Source: Mytilus edulis (taxonomy: Eukaryota; Mollusca; Bivalvia; Mytilida; Mytilidae). Taken from it: a stretch of 64,000 nt of DNA. The stretch lies in the NCBI RefSeq assembly GCF_963676685.1, contig NC_092356.1, positions 21,005,750-21,069,749 on the forward strand, given 5' to 3'. Shown here piece after piece: positions 54,378 through 64,000 of the stretch. The stretch's first letter is position 1. Each line of letters opens with the position of its first letter. The notes below the pieces were generated by a model. It was not told the DNA's origin and ran no database searches. It worked only from the letters and a program-made list of their open reading frames with translations. The position numbers were made by a program, and so were the translations under genes.

Positions 54378-55188
54378 CCGTGTACTGTGGACACATTCTT
54401 GTTTTAGTGTAAATCTCGTATAATCGTCAATTTTTTATTTCAATCGGTCTGTGTTGTTGTGAAAATATGGCAGGTAATTAAAGTTTGTGTTTTGAAGCCG
54501 AAGGTTAACAAAGGTATCCTGTTTGTCAACAATCGACAAAAAATCAACAAAAAAGCATGGAAATTGAGCACGTGTTTAACATGTAAATTCAGATAATAGT
54601 TTATTTTAAGGACATTCATGCGTATTGGGATCACCGTGTTTTTACGAGATGGGTCACACTGAGGTCACGTTGCATACGCAAAATATGTTGGGGGAATTGC
54701 TTCCTGGAAGGAAGCAATTAAAATAAAGTAAACTTCTTCTAAATATGAATAAATTAAAGAATTTTCTTCAGAAAAAAAGTATATGTACATAAGTTTTATA
54801 ATGAAAACTATCCATTGAGTTATAAAAAAACATATGCATTATTTTTTTTTACTTTGAGGTTTCTTATGACTTTAAAGAATGCAATACTCTCTGCACGTTA
54901 AAAAAATCCTTACAAAGAGAAGGGGGTCTGTTGTAATGCTAAATTTTGTCCCATAATCATGATAATATAGTTTGTCTTTTTTAAGTTATGTTAGTGGCAT
55001 TTTTTTCATTTCCCATCAATCATTCCAGTCTTTGAGGACCTATCTTTTGTATTTATTATTAACTTGTTATTGCCCTGAATATGCATGGAATATTTGCCAC
55101 TGAACATTAAGCAAATAATAATTAATCAACAATCCAACGAATGTGAAAATTTTGGCTATATATATATAACTGTTTTTGTTATTGTTAG
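54378..55188. other. Presumed 5' flank of the zinc-finger-like gene
   Basis: AT-rich. A 25-bp hairpin AATTGCTTCC-TGGAA-GGAAGCAATT lies at 54695-54719. No CpG cluster or core promoter identified; a non-coding first exon of the downstream gene may lie here. Confidence 0.35.
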
Positions 55189-55189
55189 G

Positions 55190-58100
55190 ATGCCAAAATT
55201 GAAAAGAAATTGCTGGACTCTTCCTTATCACAGAAAACGAAGGGCAATAAAGCAGGTAAATACTCACTAAGATGAGATATTATACATACACTCAGCATGC
55301 TCAGTCAGGCATTTTTATTTTCTCAATTTAACCTGTCTCTTTGACACATTCCTGATTTCCATGTGAAATGATTTATTTTAAACAATTCAACATGTTCAAA
55401 CGAGAAACCACGCAGACTGATTGATGTACAAAACAAAAAACTAAAAACAAATATGATATACAGCATCAAATAACAACCCCTTAATTACCAGACTCCTGAA
55501 AAGGGGACAGGCACATGCATTGGGTGAGGTTAAACAGGTTTGATCGATGCTGGTGCGAAATCTTGTGTGTCACATTCACCCTTCAACAATGAGTTAAACT
55601 CGTACCAAATAGTATTCTGTAAAAGGTCAGGAAATTACTTTAATATGTAAAACAATATTCAAACGAAAAAACTAACGGCCTGATTTATGTAAAAAACAAA
55701 AATCAAATATTAAATAACAACAACCACTGAATAACAGACACCTGGAAATGGGACAGGCACATGCAGAATGTGGTTGGATTAAACATGTTTGGTGTAGCCA
55801 ATTTCTGCGTTTCACATTTACCCTTCAATAATGAGTTTAACTCATATCAAATAGTATGCTATAAAAGGCCAGGAAATGACTCCTGTAAAACAATATTAAA
55901 ACGAGAAAACTAACACCGGATTTAAGAAGTAAATAGTAAACGAAAAACAAATATGTATACAGCAGCAAACTACAAGCACTGAATTTCAGACTCCTGAAGA
56001 TGGGACAGGCATAAGCAGAATGTGGTTGGGTTAAACATGTTTGCTGGGGTCAAATCTTCCCCCTAACCTAGGGGACAATGGTGTAACATGTCACTTTTTG
56101 TGTGTAGCAGTACAACATAAAAAAAACCTACAAAAAAGTTTGAATGGGCTTGGTGTTTATTTTATTGTTTATTTTTTGTATTTTAAGCTTCAGCATGTAA
56201 AGGCACTGAGACAGAAAGTGTTGGCTTCTACAAAACCAGAGGAGTTTACTGTTGAAGTAGCTGATAGTGGTGTTGTCATAGGAACAGGAACTATTCATGA
56301 TTCTTATTGGTCAGTTACTATTCCTGAGGGCGGCAATCACTTTGATGGAGATTCGAATAGTTGCACTTCACAAGACATTTTTGAGAATGAACATACTGAT
56401 TTAGATTTAGAAATTGTTAATGATGAAAATTCGGCTGAAAAACATTGTATACAAATAATTGGAGAAGTAGAGAATAGTTTTGAAAAAATAGATATAGAAC
56501 ATTTAGATGATAATTTGGCAAAAGAACATGGTATAATAATAGATGGAGAAGAAGAAAACAGTTTTGAAACAATTCAAGATGTTGGAATTGGCAATGAGAT
56601 GGTTTCATCTGAGAGCAACGAATTATCCAGAGTTATTTCCCCTATAGCATCATATAATGATAACAATTACAACACTGTTCAAACTGATTGTTTAAGTGAA
56701 ACAGTTCAATATGTTGAAATTGGCTCTGAGATGGTGTCATCAGTTATTGATAACAGTTACAACAATGATCAAACTGGTGGTTTAAGAATAACTGAAAACA
56801 AGGAAAATAGTTCTGAAACAGTTCAATATATTGAAATCGGCTCTGAGAGGGAGTTATCTAAGAATAATGAATTATACAGAGTTGTTTCCCCTATAACATC
56901 TTTAATTGATAACAGTCACAACACTGTTCAAACTGATGGTGTAAGAATATCTAGAAACGAGCAAAATAGTTTTGAAACTGGTCAATATGCTGAACATGTT
57001 GAGATTGGGTCTGTTATGGCTTCATCAGAGAATAATGAATTAAACAGAGTTGATTCCCCTTTTCCATCATATAACAGCTATAGTGCTGTTTTATATAAAA
57101 ATAACAGTTACACCACTGTTCAAACTGACATTAGTCAACAGGATTGCAATGATGTATCAGAGAGCAATGAGTTAGGGGGAGTTATTGCCCCTGTAACATT
57201 ATATAACAATAGCAGTTACAGAACTGTTCAAACTGACACAAGTCAGCAGGATTGCAATGATGTATCAGAAAGCAATGAGTTAGGGGGAGTTATTGCCCCT
57301 GTAACATTATATAACAATAGCAGTTACAACACTGTTCAAACTGACACAAGTCAGCAGGATTTTCATGATGGATCAGAGAGCAATGAGTTAGGGGGAGTTA
57401 TTGCCCCTGTAACATTATATAACAATAGCAGTTACAGAACTGACGCAAGTCAACAGGATTACCATGATGGATCTGATACTGACAGCACCGTATCAAATGA
57501 TTTTGTCACTGTTAAAGTTGAATTACCTGATGGAACTACAGAATTATTAGAAACTATTCCATATGAAAATTACCCAACAGTTCAGTCTGAACATGCTGAG
57601 ATAGACTTGTATGGTTCACATACTGACAATGTAAACATTCACAATAATAAGATTATGTCTGAATCAGAATTGTTCAGAATAACACATAACGTAAATGCTA
57701 TTCCTGATCAGTCAATGCCAGGAACGTCAACTCAATCTTATATTCGTGATAATGATCAGGTTGAGGGAGGTCAAGCCAATTGTCAGGAGTGGGATATCGG
57801 AATGCTTCCATTTGTTATGGAGACTATGAAGGAACAAGAAAATACACAAAGTAAATGCTAGGCTTTTTTTTTTAATTTTCAAACGTAAATTTTTTTAAAG
57901 GCATTTTTATTTTACTATGTGAGTTTTTTTTTTTAACAAAACATCAACTAATGCATTACAGAAGTAATATTAATTGCTTTAAGGTGGTACCTAACACTAC
58001 AGGGAGATAACTCTGTAAAGTCAGCTAAACGTTTTAATTACATTGTGTTGTAAAGGGAATATTAAGCTTCTCAATGATCAAAATTGGTGTTAGTCAAACT

Positions 58101-61100
58101 GCTATATAACCAGTGTAATTTTTCTGACAAAACGGTTGGTTCAAAATTTTTGAAATTTTTATATTTTGTTTAACAATGTTTAAGGGTCAAAGTAAATACA
58201 TTGTCAAAATTGTATGAAAATTAAACGAGCCAAATAAATTTTAGTGAAAGTGTTGGGTACCACCTTAAGATGACACTTTTTAGGTCCAGAAAGTTATCAA
58301 TATAATAAATGCTCAGAAATTCAAGTCACAAAATGATGTTATAATTTTATTATTACGTAATTTGTGCAAGGTTTAGAAATCAAATATCTGTTCTTTCAAT
58401 AGTTCAAGTCATATCAATTGGAGTTATCTTCCTTTATCTAGAATTGCAATTGAATCGAATTATCGAACACAACCAATGCTTTATACATGTTATACAATGC
58501 AATATTTGTTTTAACTTACAGCTGATTTCCTAATGCTTGCAAAGTAAAACTTTGTTTGGCTTGCTTGCTTTGTTTGTATAATTGTTAATACAAGCTTTGT
58601 AAAGAAGATTGACATCTTTAAACAATATATATAGGCATTGTTTAACATGAATATATTATATTTGAATTTAATTGGGTGTTATCCTATGGATCGTACAATA
58701 TAAAAACCAAGCAAGCAAGCTAACCAAAGTTTTGTTCTACATGCATAAGGAAATTAGCTGTAACACTGATAAATTAAAGCAATCTTTACCCTTCAGTGCT
58801 TACAAGAACTTTTATTTACTAGTGTTTCTGTTGAAGGTTCTATGTACAATGAGTTGTTGTTTTGTTCAATGGATTTACTTTATTTTTGTATTTTTCAGGT
58901 TTACTTGACAAAAATATGCAAAAGGCCAAGAAAAAGAAAGTTCAAGAAGCTAAATGGAAGGCTGGTATATGTAGTTCTAATAAATGCTGTCCAGGATGTG
59001 ATACCTTTAAAAATTATGTACAGAAGCCACCGAAAAACAAGAAGACAAAAACTACTAAAATTGATTCAGGTAATTAATGATTTCTTCACTTAATTATTTG
59101 AGCCATGTCAGATAGAAAACCGCCCTTATGCAAATGCACAAATAAATGTACATTTATCAGAGTGTGATTGATTTTGGAACATTCACATTGAAAATGAAAG
59201 TCAATAAAATGAGTTTGGATCTATTTTGTCATGTTTTTAGGGTTTTTATATCAACTTAATTTTCAAACAGTTACAAATTGTGCATAGAGATTTTTTCCAC
59301 CAGAAATAGATTAAGAGATCGATGTATTGGTAATCATTTGCATTTATGGTCCATTTCTTTCTAAGTCAGCTCATTTGATGATTTTATGGCCCTTCATTAA
59401 ATCAAAATTTATATGAAAAAATAAAGAATCAATAACAATAATAATATTGATTGATAAATTAATTGGTGTTTAATGCCACTTTCAGCACTATTTGCTGTTT
59501 TGCTCTGGCCTTTTCTTGTTACTGAAGCAAGCCAGAGTACCTGGATAGTGGGTCTCATTGGGGTCTAAGCGTGACGCTGGTTTGCCGATTTTTTTTAAGC
59601 GTGACATGTGAAAGTCAAATTATTGTGTCGGGGAAAACAGGAAATAAGGTCTAGCGGGACCCGGGAAATGACAAAATAATGAGAATTGCCTACGTACATA
59701 GTATAAGCGGGATACGGGAATCTGACAAAACAGTAAGCCGGATCCGGGATCGGAACCCCCCTAATGAGACCCCCTGGATAAAACTGCATGCCTTTCCCAG
59801 GAATACTGACTATCCTAGTCAACTAAATTTGGAGTCAAATGCATCTGTTTATGTTTGGGGTTGGAACTGTTTACTCAGTGTTGACTAGCTGTGGAACCGT
59901 AGCTCTTATGTCTTTGTTATTTTTTTACTATTTGCGGACTGAAGATATTCAAAAAATAACAGAAGGATCTTTGAGCTACAGTTCCTCAGCTAGCTATTGA
60001 CATCAAAATAATCCCTCTCAGATTTGTGTTATTATTTGTAAAAATTCTATGCAGAACAATGTTAACATTGTTAAAATAAATGTGTATGGAGAATAAAACA
60101 GATTAAGGTAGGTCATGTAGGTAGTAGATAGAGAATTGATATAGGAAGATGCAGTGTGAGTGCCAATGAGACAACTCTCAATCCAAATAACAATTTAAAA
60201 AAGTAAACCATTATAGGTCAATGTACGGCTTTCAACACGGAGCCTTGGCTCACACCGAACAACAAGCTATAAAGGGCCACAAAATTACTAGTGTAAAACC
60301 ATTCAAATGGGAAAACCAACAATCTAATTGATATAAAAAAAAAAAATAAATAAATAAAAGTACAAAAAAAAATAAAGGTAAAATACATGAAACATGGAAC
60401 CATAAAAAACAATGGTAATGTCCTTAATGGTACCAAAAAACAGAGGTGTTAACATTGATTGTACCAAAAAATACCAAAGATAATATCATTAATGGTACCA
60501 AAATAATGCAAAAGGTAATAACATTTATAGTACCAAAATAAAACCAAAGTCAACAACATGAATGGTACAAAAAAAAAACAAAGGTAATAAATAATATGAA
60601 TGGTACCAAAAAAAAAACAAATGCAATATAACATGAATGGTACCAAAAAATCAAAGATAATATCATTAATGGTAATGACATTAACAGGATTAATGATACC
60701 AAAAATAAAAAAGGTAATGACATTAATTGTATCTTCAAGACAATCGTGATAACATCAACATCTCATTTTTATTGGTACTTATATTCTTTATTAGCTTTAA
60801 ATGAGGAGAAAAGTCGGAGTCCGAAAGTTTATAGACGCAAATTTCCTATGGAAAGATGTGATTTTTGTCCTATGGTATTTAGAGGTGCTTGGCCAAAATA
60901 TAAAAAGCAAAATCATATCATCGCTGAACATTGTTCGAAAGGTTTGTATTATTACCTAAGTATAATCCTAAAATTTTTATACAACCGCTAAAATTGAAAA
61001 TTTTTTGGTCATTTATTGGTATGACGTTGTCGTTGTTGTCCGAAGACATTTGGTTTTCGCACTCTTAACTTTAGTATAAGTAAATAGAAATCTATGAAAT

Positions 61101-61961
61101 TTATACACAAGGTTTATGACTATAAAAGAAAGGTTGGGATTGATTTTGGGAGTTTTGGTCTCAACGGTTTAGGAATAAGGGGCCAAAAAGGGCCCAAATA
61201 AGCATTTTTCTTGGTTTTCGCACAATTACTTTAGTATAAGTAAACAGAACTCTATGAAATTTCAACATAAGGTTTATGACCACAAAAGGAAGGTTGGAAT
61301 TGATTTTGAAGTATTTTATTATTTCTCTGGCTAGTCCCACAACAGTTTATATTAGAGAAGAAAAAAAATCATGTCCTATTAATATCCACAATTTTTTTTC
61401 CATAGATTTAATAAGCAAATATTTCTCACTCTCTTCTCAAAACCTGGAATTTTAATATTGTCAGAACACCACTGGACAAGATTTAATTCTGTCTAACATC
61501 AAAACACATCTATATATATTAAATACAGAGGATGCAAGAGTAGTACCCCTTGAAAAATCATAATAAACTGCTGCTGAGCATCAGTTTGCGATGTGGTTCA
61601 CTACTGAAATAAAAGGATAGGAATCTGTTCCCACATGTATACCCCATGTGTCATTTACATTGTTAGGTTCAACGAGGCCAAACATAATAATACTATGCCA
61701 GATTTTTCACTGCCATTTCTGCTTTAAGATAATTAATCGGCAAGAACATATTTTAAATTACCACCCACGAAATGCATAAAATTTGCATTAGTTTATTTTC
61801 ATATTTCTTACACAGAACTAAAACAGAAAATTAAAAGAGCTGAAGATTTATTTAAGTACTATATTACATATCAAAAAAACATGCAGGCAAATTATTTGAT
61901 TTGTAACCCTTTTTTTCTGCTGTCATCGATAGAAAAAAAGAAAAAGTTTTTAATAAAATAA
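55190..61961 (+). CDS. Unrecognised nuclear-type protein with 36-aa repeats and C2H2-like finger
   Basis: Exons: 55190-55255 (from ATG, acceptor AG at 55187-55188), 56188-57850, 58899-59069, 60795-60941 and probably 61816-61961 (TAA overlapping AATAAA). Phases 0, 1, 1, 1 agree across all junctions; total about 730 residues. Residues 1-22 are basic (MPKLKRNCWTLPYHRKRRAI). Residues 85-500 are acidic and Ser/Asn-rich, made of degenerate then near-perfect 36-residue repeats. Exon 3 is lysine-rich (AKKKKVQEAKWKAG) with a Cys cluster C601/C606/C607/C610. Exon 4 has C655-x2-C658-x15-H674-x4-H679, longer than the usual C2H2 spacing of 12. The last exon is Lys-rich (ELKQKIKRAEDLFKYY). Basic ends plus a finger suggest a nuclear or nucleic-acid-binding protein (inference). 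Family unknown to me. An upstream exon is possible; the terminal exon is the least certain part (about 0.4). Confidence 0.7.
55378..56045 (+). repeat. Three ~240-270 bp tandem units in intron 1
   Basis: Units share AACGAGAAA(A)C, 'aaaacaaatatg', GGGACAGGCACATGCA (55506, 55751, variant at 56004), GTTAAACAGGTTTG / GATTAAACATGTTTG / GTTAAACATGTTTG and the AATGAGTT(A/T)AACTC block. The third unit ends just before exon 2. Related in sequence to the right part of R3. Confidence 0.75.
57103..57470 (+). repeat. Coding tandem repeat, 108-bp (36-codon) period
   Basis: AGCAATGAGTTAGGGGGAGT starts at 57163, 57271 and 57379, exactly 108 bp apart, with only a few base differences between units. The encoded unit is TVQTDTSQQDCNDVSESNEL then GGVIAPVTLYNNSSYR. 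Older degenerate units with SNELSRVISPIASYND and NTVQTD occur upstream from about 56600. The period keeps the reading frame. Confidence 0.95.
57979..58268. mobile_element. TTAA-bounded MITE, 290 bp, in intron 2
   Basis: TTAAGGTGGTACCTAACAC (57979-57997) and GTGTTGGGTACCACCTTAA (58250-58268) are inverted with one mismatch. TTAA at both ends suggests a piggyBac-type target. No frame inside. Its TIRs differ from the TTAA element at 17531. Confidence 0.85.
58545..58738. repeat. Inverted repeat with GCTTGCTTGC arms, in intron 2
   Basis: AAAACTTTGTTTGGCTTGCT (58546 on) pairs with AGCAAGCTAACCAAAGTTTT (ending about 58732), a few mismatches, about 130 bp apart. Confidence 0.65.
59550..59773. mobile_element. 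MITE-like element with GGGTCTCATT TIRs, in intron 3
   Basis: GGGTCTCATTGGGG (59550) and CCCCCTAATGAGACCC (to about 59772) are inverted. Between them a loose tandem motif recurs: AAGCGTGAC, AGCGGGACCCGGGAAATGAC, AAGCGGGATACGGGAATCTG, AGCCGGATCCGGGATCGG. Locally GC- and CpG-rich. Confidence 0.65.
60138..60345 (+). repeat. Dispersed repeat R3 (SINE-like), copy 2, in intron 3
   Basis: ATAGGAAGATGCAGTGTGAG, TGCCAATGAGACAACTCTCA, GGAGCCTTGGCTCACACCGA, AAAGGGCCACAAAATTAC and ATTCAAATGGGAAAACCAAC follow the block order of 2579-2765; ends in an A-rich tail that runs into the minisatellite. Confidence 0.75.
60360..60735 (+). repeat. Minisatellite of ~35-bp GGTACCAAAAA units, in intron 3
   Basis: GGTACCAAAAA or close variants start near 60428, 60459, 60494, 60529, 60563, 60601, 60638 and 60694, alternating with AAAGGTAATAACATTAATG-like halves. 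It grew from the A-rich tail of the adjacent R3 copy. Minus-strand frames across it (rich in Phe, Tyr, Val) are artefacts. Confidence 0.85.
61015..61320 (+). repeat. High-copy tandem-monomer element, left part (two ~163-bp monomers)
   Basis: GGTTTTCGCAC-ACTTTAGTATAAGTAAA starts at about 61050 and again at about 61213; each copy continues with AAGGTTTATGAC, AGGTTGG and ATTGATTTT. Upstream is GACGTTGTCGTTGTTGTCCG. The matching right part of the same element is at 62641-62940. Confidence 0.75.
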
Positions 61962-62150
61962 AATGTTTTACATACCTACCCTACCTAATTTTTTTCAGGG
62001 TGAAATAGGAAACACACTATTTATTTAGTTTGGCCTAATCAACTAAAAATGTGAAATAGGTTATTTTTAATAGAAATTTTTTGGACAAGTAGCAATTTCA
62101 TTCGGACAAGTAAATTTTGGACAAATTGGAAAAAAAGTAATGGTAGAGGC
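61321..62150. other. Unassigned DNA holding the presumed last exon of the upstream gene
   Basis: Apart from the probable terminal exon at 61816-61961, AT-rich DNA with no recognisable element. It separates the left and right parts of the tandem-monomer element. Confidence 0.35.
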
Positions 62151-62617
62151 CCAGAGATGCAAACAGTTTCTTTTTCCTGTCAGACAATGGGGCCTACAGG
62201 GTACCAAGTTTTGCCAGACCCATCAAATTTCTGCCAGACCCATATTTTCCTGAACTTTTCAACTATGCTTAATAGACCTCCTTCCTAGAGAGCAAATTTC
62301 TAAAACAAAAAACATGACGGAAATACGGAGAATTGTCTGGGCGAGAACGACAAGGTACGAAAGACTATTACTGGGCGGAAATACTGGTTCCCGGAGTTAG
62401 AAAATGCGGAGGAACAGGACATTTACTTTTATTAAAGATGATCGCAATTTTATAAACAAAATACTCTGCCGGGGCCGACGGGGATTTCAGTTTTGGCGGA
62501 CCCAAGCGGACTTAAATATTGCCGGCCATCAGGTCCTGCACAGCTACGAGTTTTGCCGGACCTGCATAAATTCTGCCCCTTAGGTCCGACGGGTCCGACG
62601 ATTAGTTGCATCTCTGG
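62151..62617. mobile_element. 467-bp TIR element with GCCGGACC-type tandem motif
   Basis: CCAGAGATGCAA (62151-62162) is exactly inverted as TTGCATCTCTGG (62606-62617). Inside, TTTTGCCAGACCC, TTCTGCCAGACCC, TTTTGGCGGACCC, TTTTGCCGGACC and AGGTCCGACGGGTCC recur; the right half is CpG-rich. No long frame. Confidence 0.65.
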
Positions 62618-62640
62618 AGGCCTGTAAAATCGAACATTAT

Positions 62641-62940
62641 TTGATTTCATCAAAAATTGAATTCTTGGGGTTCTATGATACTGAATCTAACCATGTATTT
62701 AGATTTTGAATATTGGACCATATTAAAAGGTAAATGTCCAATTTAGAATTTTTAAGTTTAAGTTCTTAGACCACATTCATTCTGTGTCAGAAACCTATGT
62801 TGTGTCAACTATTTAATCACAATTCAAATTCAAAGCTGTATCAAGCTTAAATGTTGTGTCCATACTTAAGCTTGCCCCAACTGTTCAGGGTTTGACCTCT
62901 GCGGTCGTAAAAGCTGTGCCCTGCGGAGCATCTGGTTCAT
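62641..62940 (+). repeat. High-copy tandem-monomer element, right part
   Basis: GATTTCATCAAAAATTGAAT, TTGGGGTTCTATGATACTGA, AACTGTTCAGGGTTTGACCT and GCGGTCGTAAAAGCTGTGCC then CTGCGGAGCATCTGGTT. I remember these blocks as the right end of a very abundant molluscan repeat whose left end resembles 61015-61320. Confidence 0.6.
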
Positions 62941-64000
62941 TATATTCCCATTTTTAAGTAAATTGTATTTGGTATGTTGTTGTGTTATCATTGGCATTTT
63001 TAATTTCACTGCGGTTATTAATGTCTTTCAATGTTTTGCATAAATAATATGAGATTTTGTCTTTTGTGGAGATATGTCTCATTGGCAATCATACCACATC
63101 TTCTTTTTTATATATACATTGTATTACATCATATTTAATTTAGAGAACTATTTATCATATCTAATGTAAGAGTGTTTTCACTCATATAATAAGTTTTCCA
63201 TACTGTTTTTAGTCATGCTTGAAGATATTGACTTGATATTTTCTTTTTGTTTACACCATGACAAGTTATAGAACAAGTTAGCATTTTGTTCAATTACAAT
63301 AAATGTTTACCCGGTAGGAGACTGTATTGCCAGAATGCTTATTGACTAAGTACATCAAATCCAGTTGTTTATGAAAAAAGGTTATAATCAAAAATTCCCT
63401 TGAATTTGATGTTGTAAGTAATTTATACTACATTTCATTGCAGTAAATTATTTCTGAGTCATAAGCATATATCTTTTTGAAAGTACCATTGTTTTTTTTT
63501 TATTTGAGGTTTCTATAGAATATTTTGGAAACTTAAGGTTACATGGTTACTAAAGCTTGCACATAGACAAAAAAGATGTAAAAATTTGATTGGTTAACTT
63601 TTAGTGATCATTGTGATGGTTATTTTTTTTATATGCAAGACATGTTATGTGTAATTTTGTCTGTGGTACTGGACAGGATAAAGCTTTAATAATCTGCTCC
63701 TGCCAAATATTTATTTATTGGAAACTAAGATAAATTCTGCATAATCTTTGTAAAAGTGCAAATTTAACAAACAAAGACTTATACATCAGAGATATTGTTT
63801 GCCTTAAATTAGTGGAGAATACAGGTTTTTTCCCCTGGACAAAGAATCCCAATTTGAAAAAAAATGGCTTATAATTATTCCCAAAAAGACAACTTTTTCC
63901 CAAACAGTGCAGTCTCAGTAGTAATAATGCATGAATTGAAACTGAACATGCTGAAAAACACTCATTTAAACAATTTTCTTGCCTAAAATGACTATATGTG
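62941..64000. other. Unassigned AT-rich DNA to window end
   Basis: Only an R3 end fragment on the minus strand (63066-63115, TATGTCTCATTGGCAATCAT). No gene recognised. Confidence 0.4.

Noticed and set aside
56041..56187. Upstream 49 codons open in frame with exon 2 of the repeat-protein gene
   Set aside because: They lie in the intron-1 tandem repeat and before a good acceptor (TTTTAAG at 56181-56187); the phase from exon 1 joins at 56188.
58842..59093. Alternative frame VYLTKICKRPRKRK across exon 3
   Set aside because: It does not match the phase-1 junctions on both sides; the LLDKNMQKAKKKK reading does.
60218..60738. Hydrophobic minus-strand frames (MVPLRTLPLFF, MVPFMLYCICF and others)
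   Set aside because: They are produced by the GGTACCAAAAA minisatellite.

Overview
This is an AT-rich, repeat-dense, intron-bearing animal genome. Long introns with GT/AG junctions, a 12-transmembrane SLC17-type gene, an animal BEL/Pao retrotransposon and many TIR-bounded short elements carrying 150-190 bp tandem monomers all point to a bivalve mollusc. My best guess is a marine mussel (Mytilus-like), because several dispersed repeats resemble ones I remember from that genus. That assignment is inference; I could not search a database.

Layout. 1-3.3 kb: three 150-bp tandem monomers, a CpG-rich segment (1441-2050) holding two short unrecognised reading frames, and dispersed repeat fragments. 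3.3-9.2 kb: one complete, apparently young BEL/Pao LTR retrotransposon on the minus strand (193-bp LTRs identical by eye, 5-bp target duplication, one uninterrupted 1758-residue Gag-Pol frame), inserted into a dispersed repeat. 9.2-17.2 kb: no host gene found; repeats, microsatellites, a 179-bp loop-less palindrome and several minisatellites.

17.27-31.12 kb: the main host gene, on the minus strand. It has eleven coding exons whose splice phases all agree and give a 491-residue SLC17-family (sialin/VGLUT/Na-Pi type) membrane transporter. Its introns are loaded with transposable elements. Acidic and histidine positions that I recall as important in TM4 of human sialin are replaced here, so its transport mechanism may differ.

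31.1-55.2 kb: no convincing protein gene. The space is filled by a Helitron-like segment, a decayed LINE 3' end, at least six TIR-bounded MITE-like elements (one nested in another), and two elements that share one architecture: left-terminal hairpin, CpG-rich or (TTCG)n stretch, two to five tandem ~170-bp monomers, and a short right terminus complementary to the left end.

55.19-61.96 kb: a second host gene on the plus strand, reconstructed from four phase-consistent exons plus a probable fifth (about 730 residues). It encodes an unrecognised protein with a long acidic, Ser/Asn-rich region made of degenerate and then perfect 36-residue tandem repeats, a lysine-rich Cys cluster and one atypical C2H2-like finger. 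61-64 kb: pieces of a high-copy tandem-monomer element, another TIR element and unassigned AT-rich DNA.

The two host genes have no evident functional link; they are separated by about 24 kb of transposable-element DNA. For convenience I label dispersed families R1 to R6 within this window; these are my labels, not database names.
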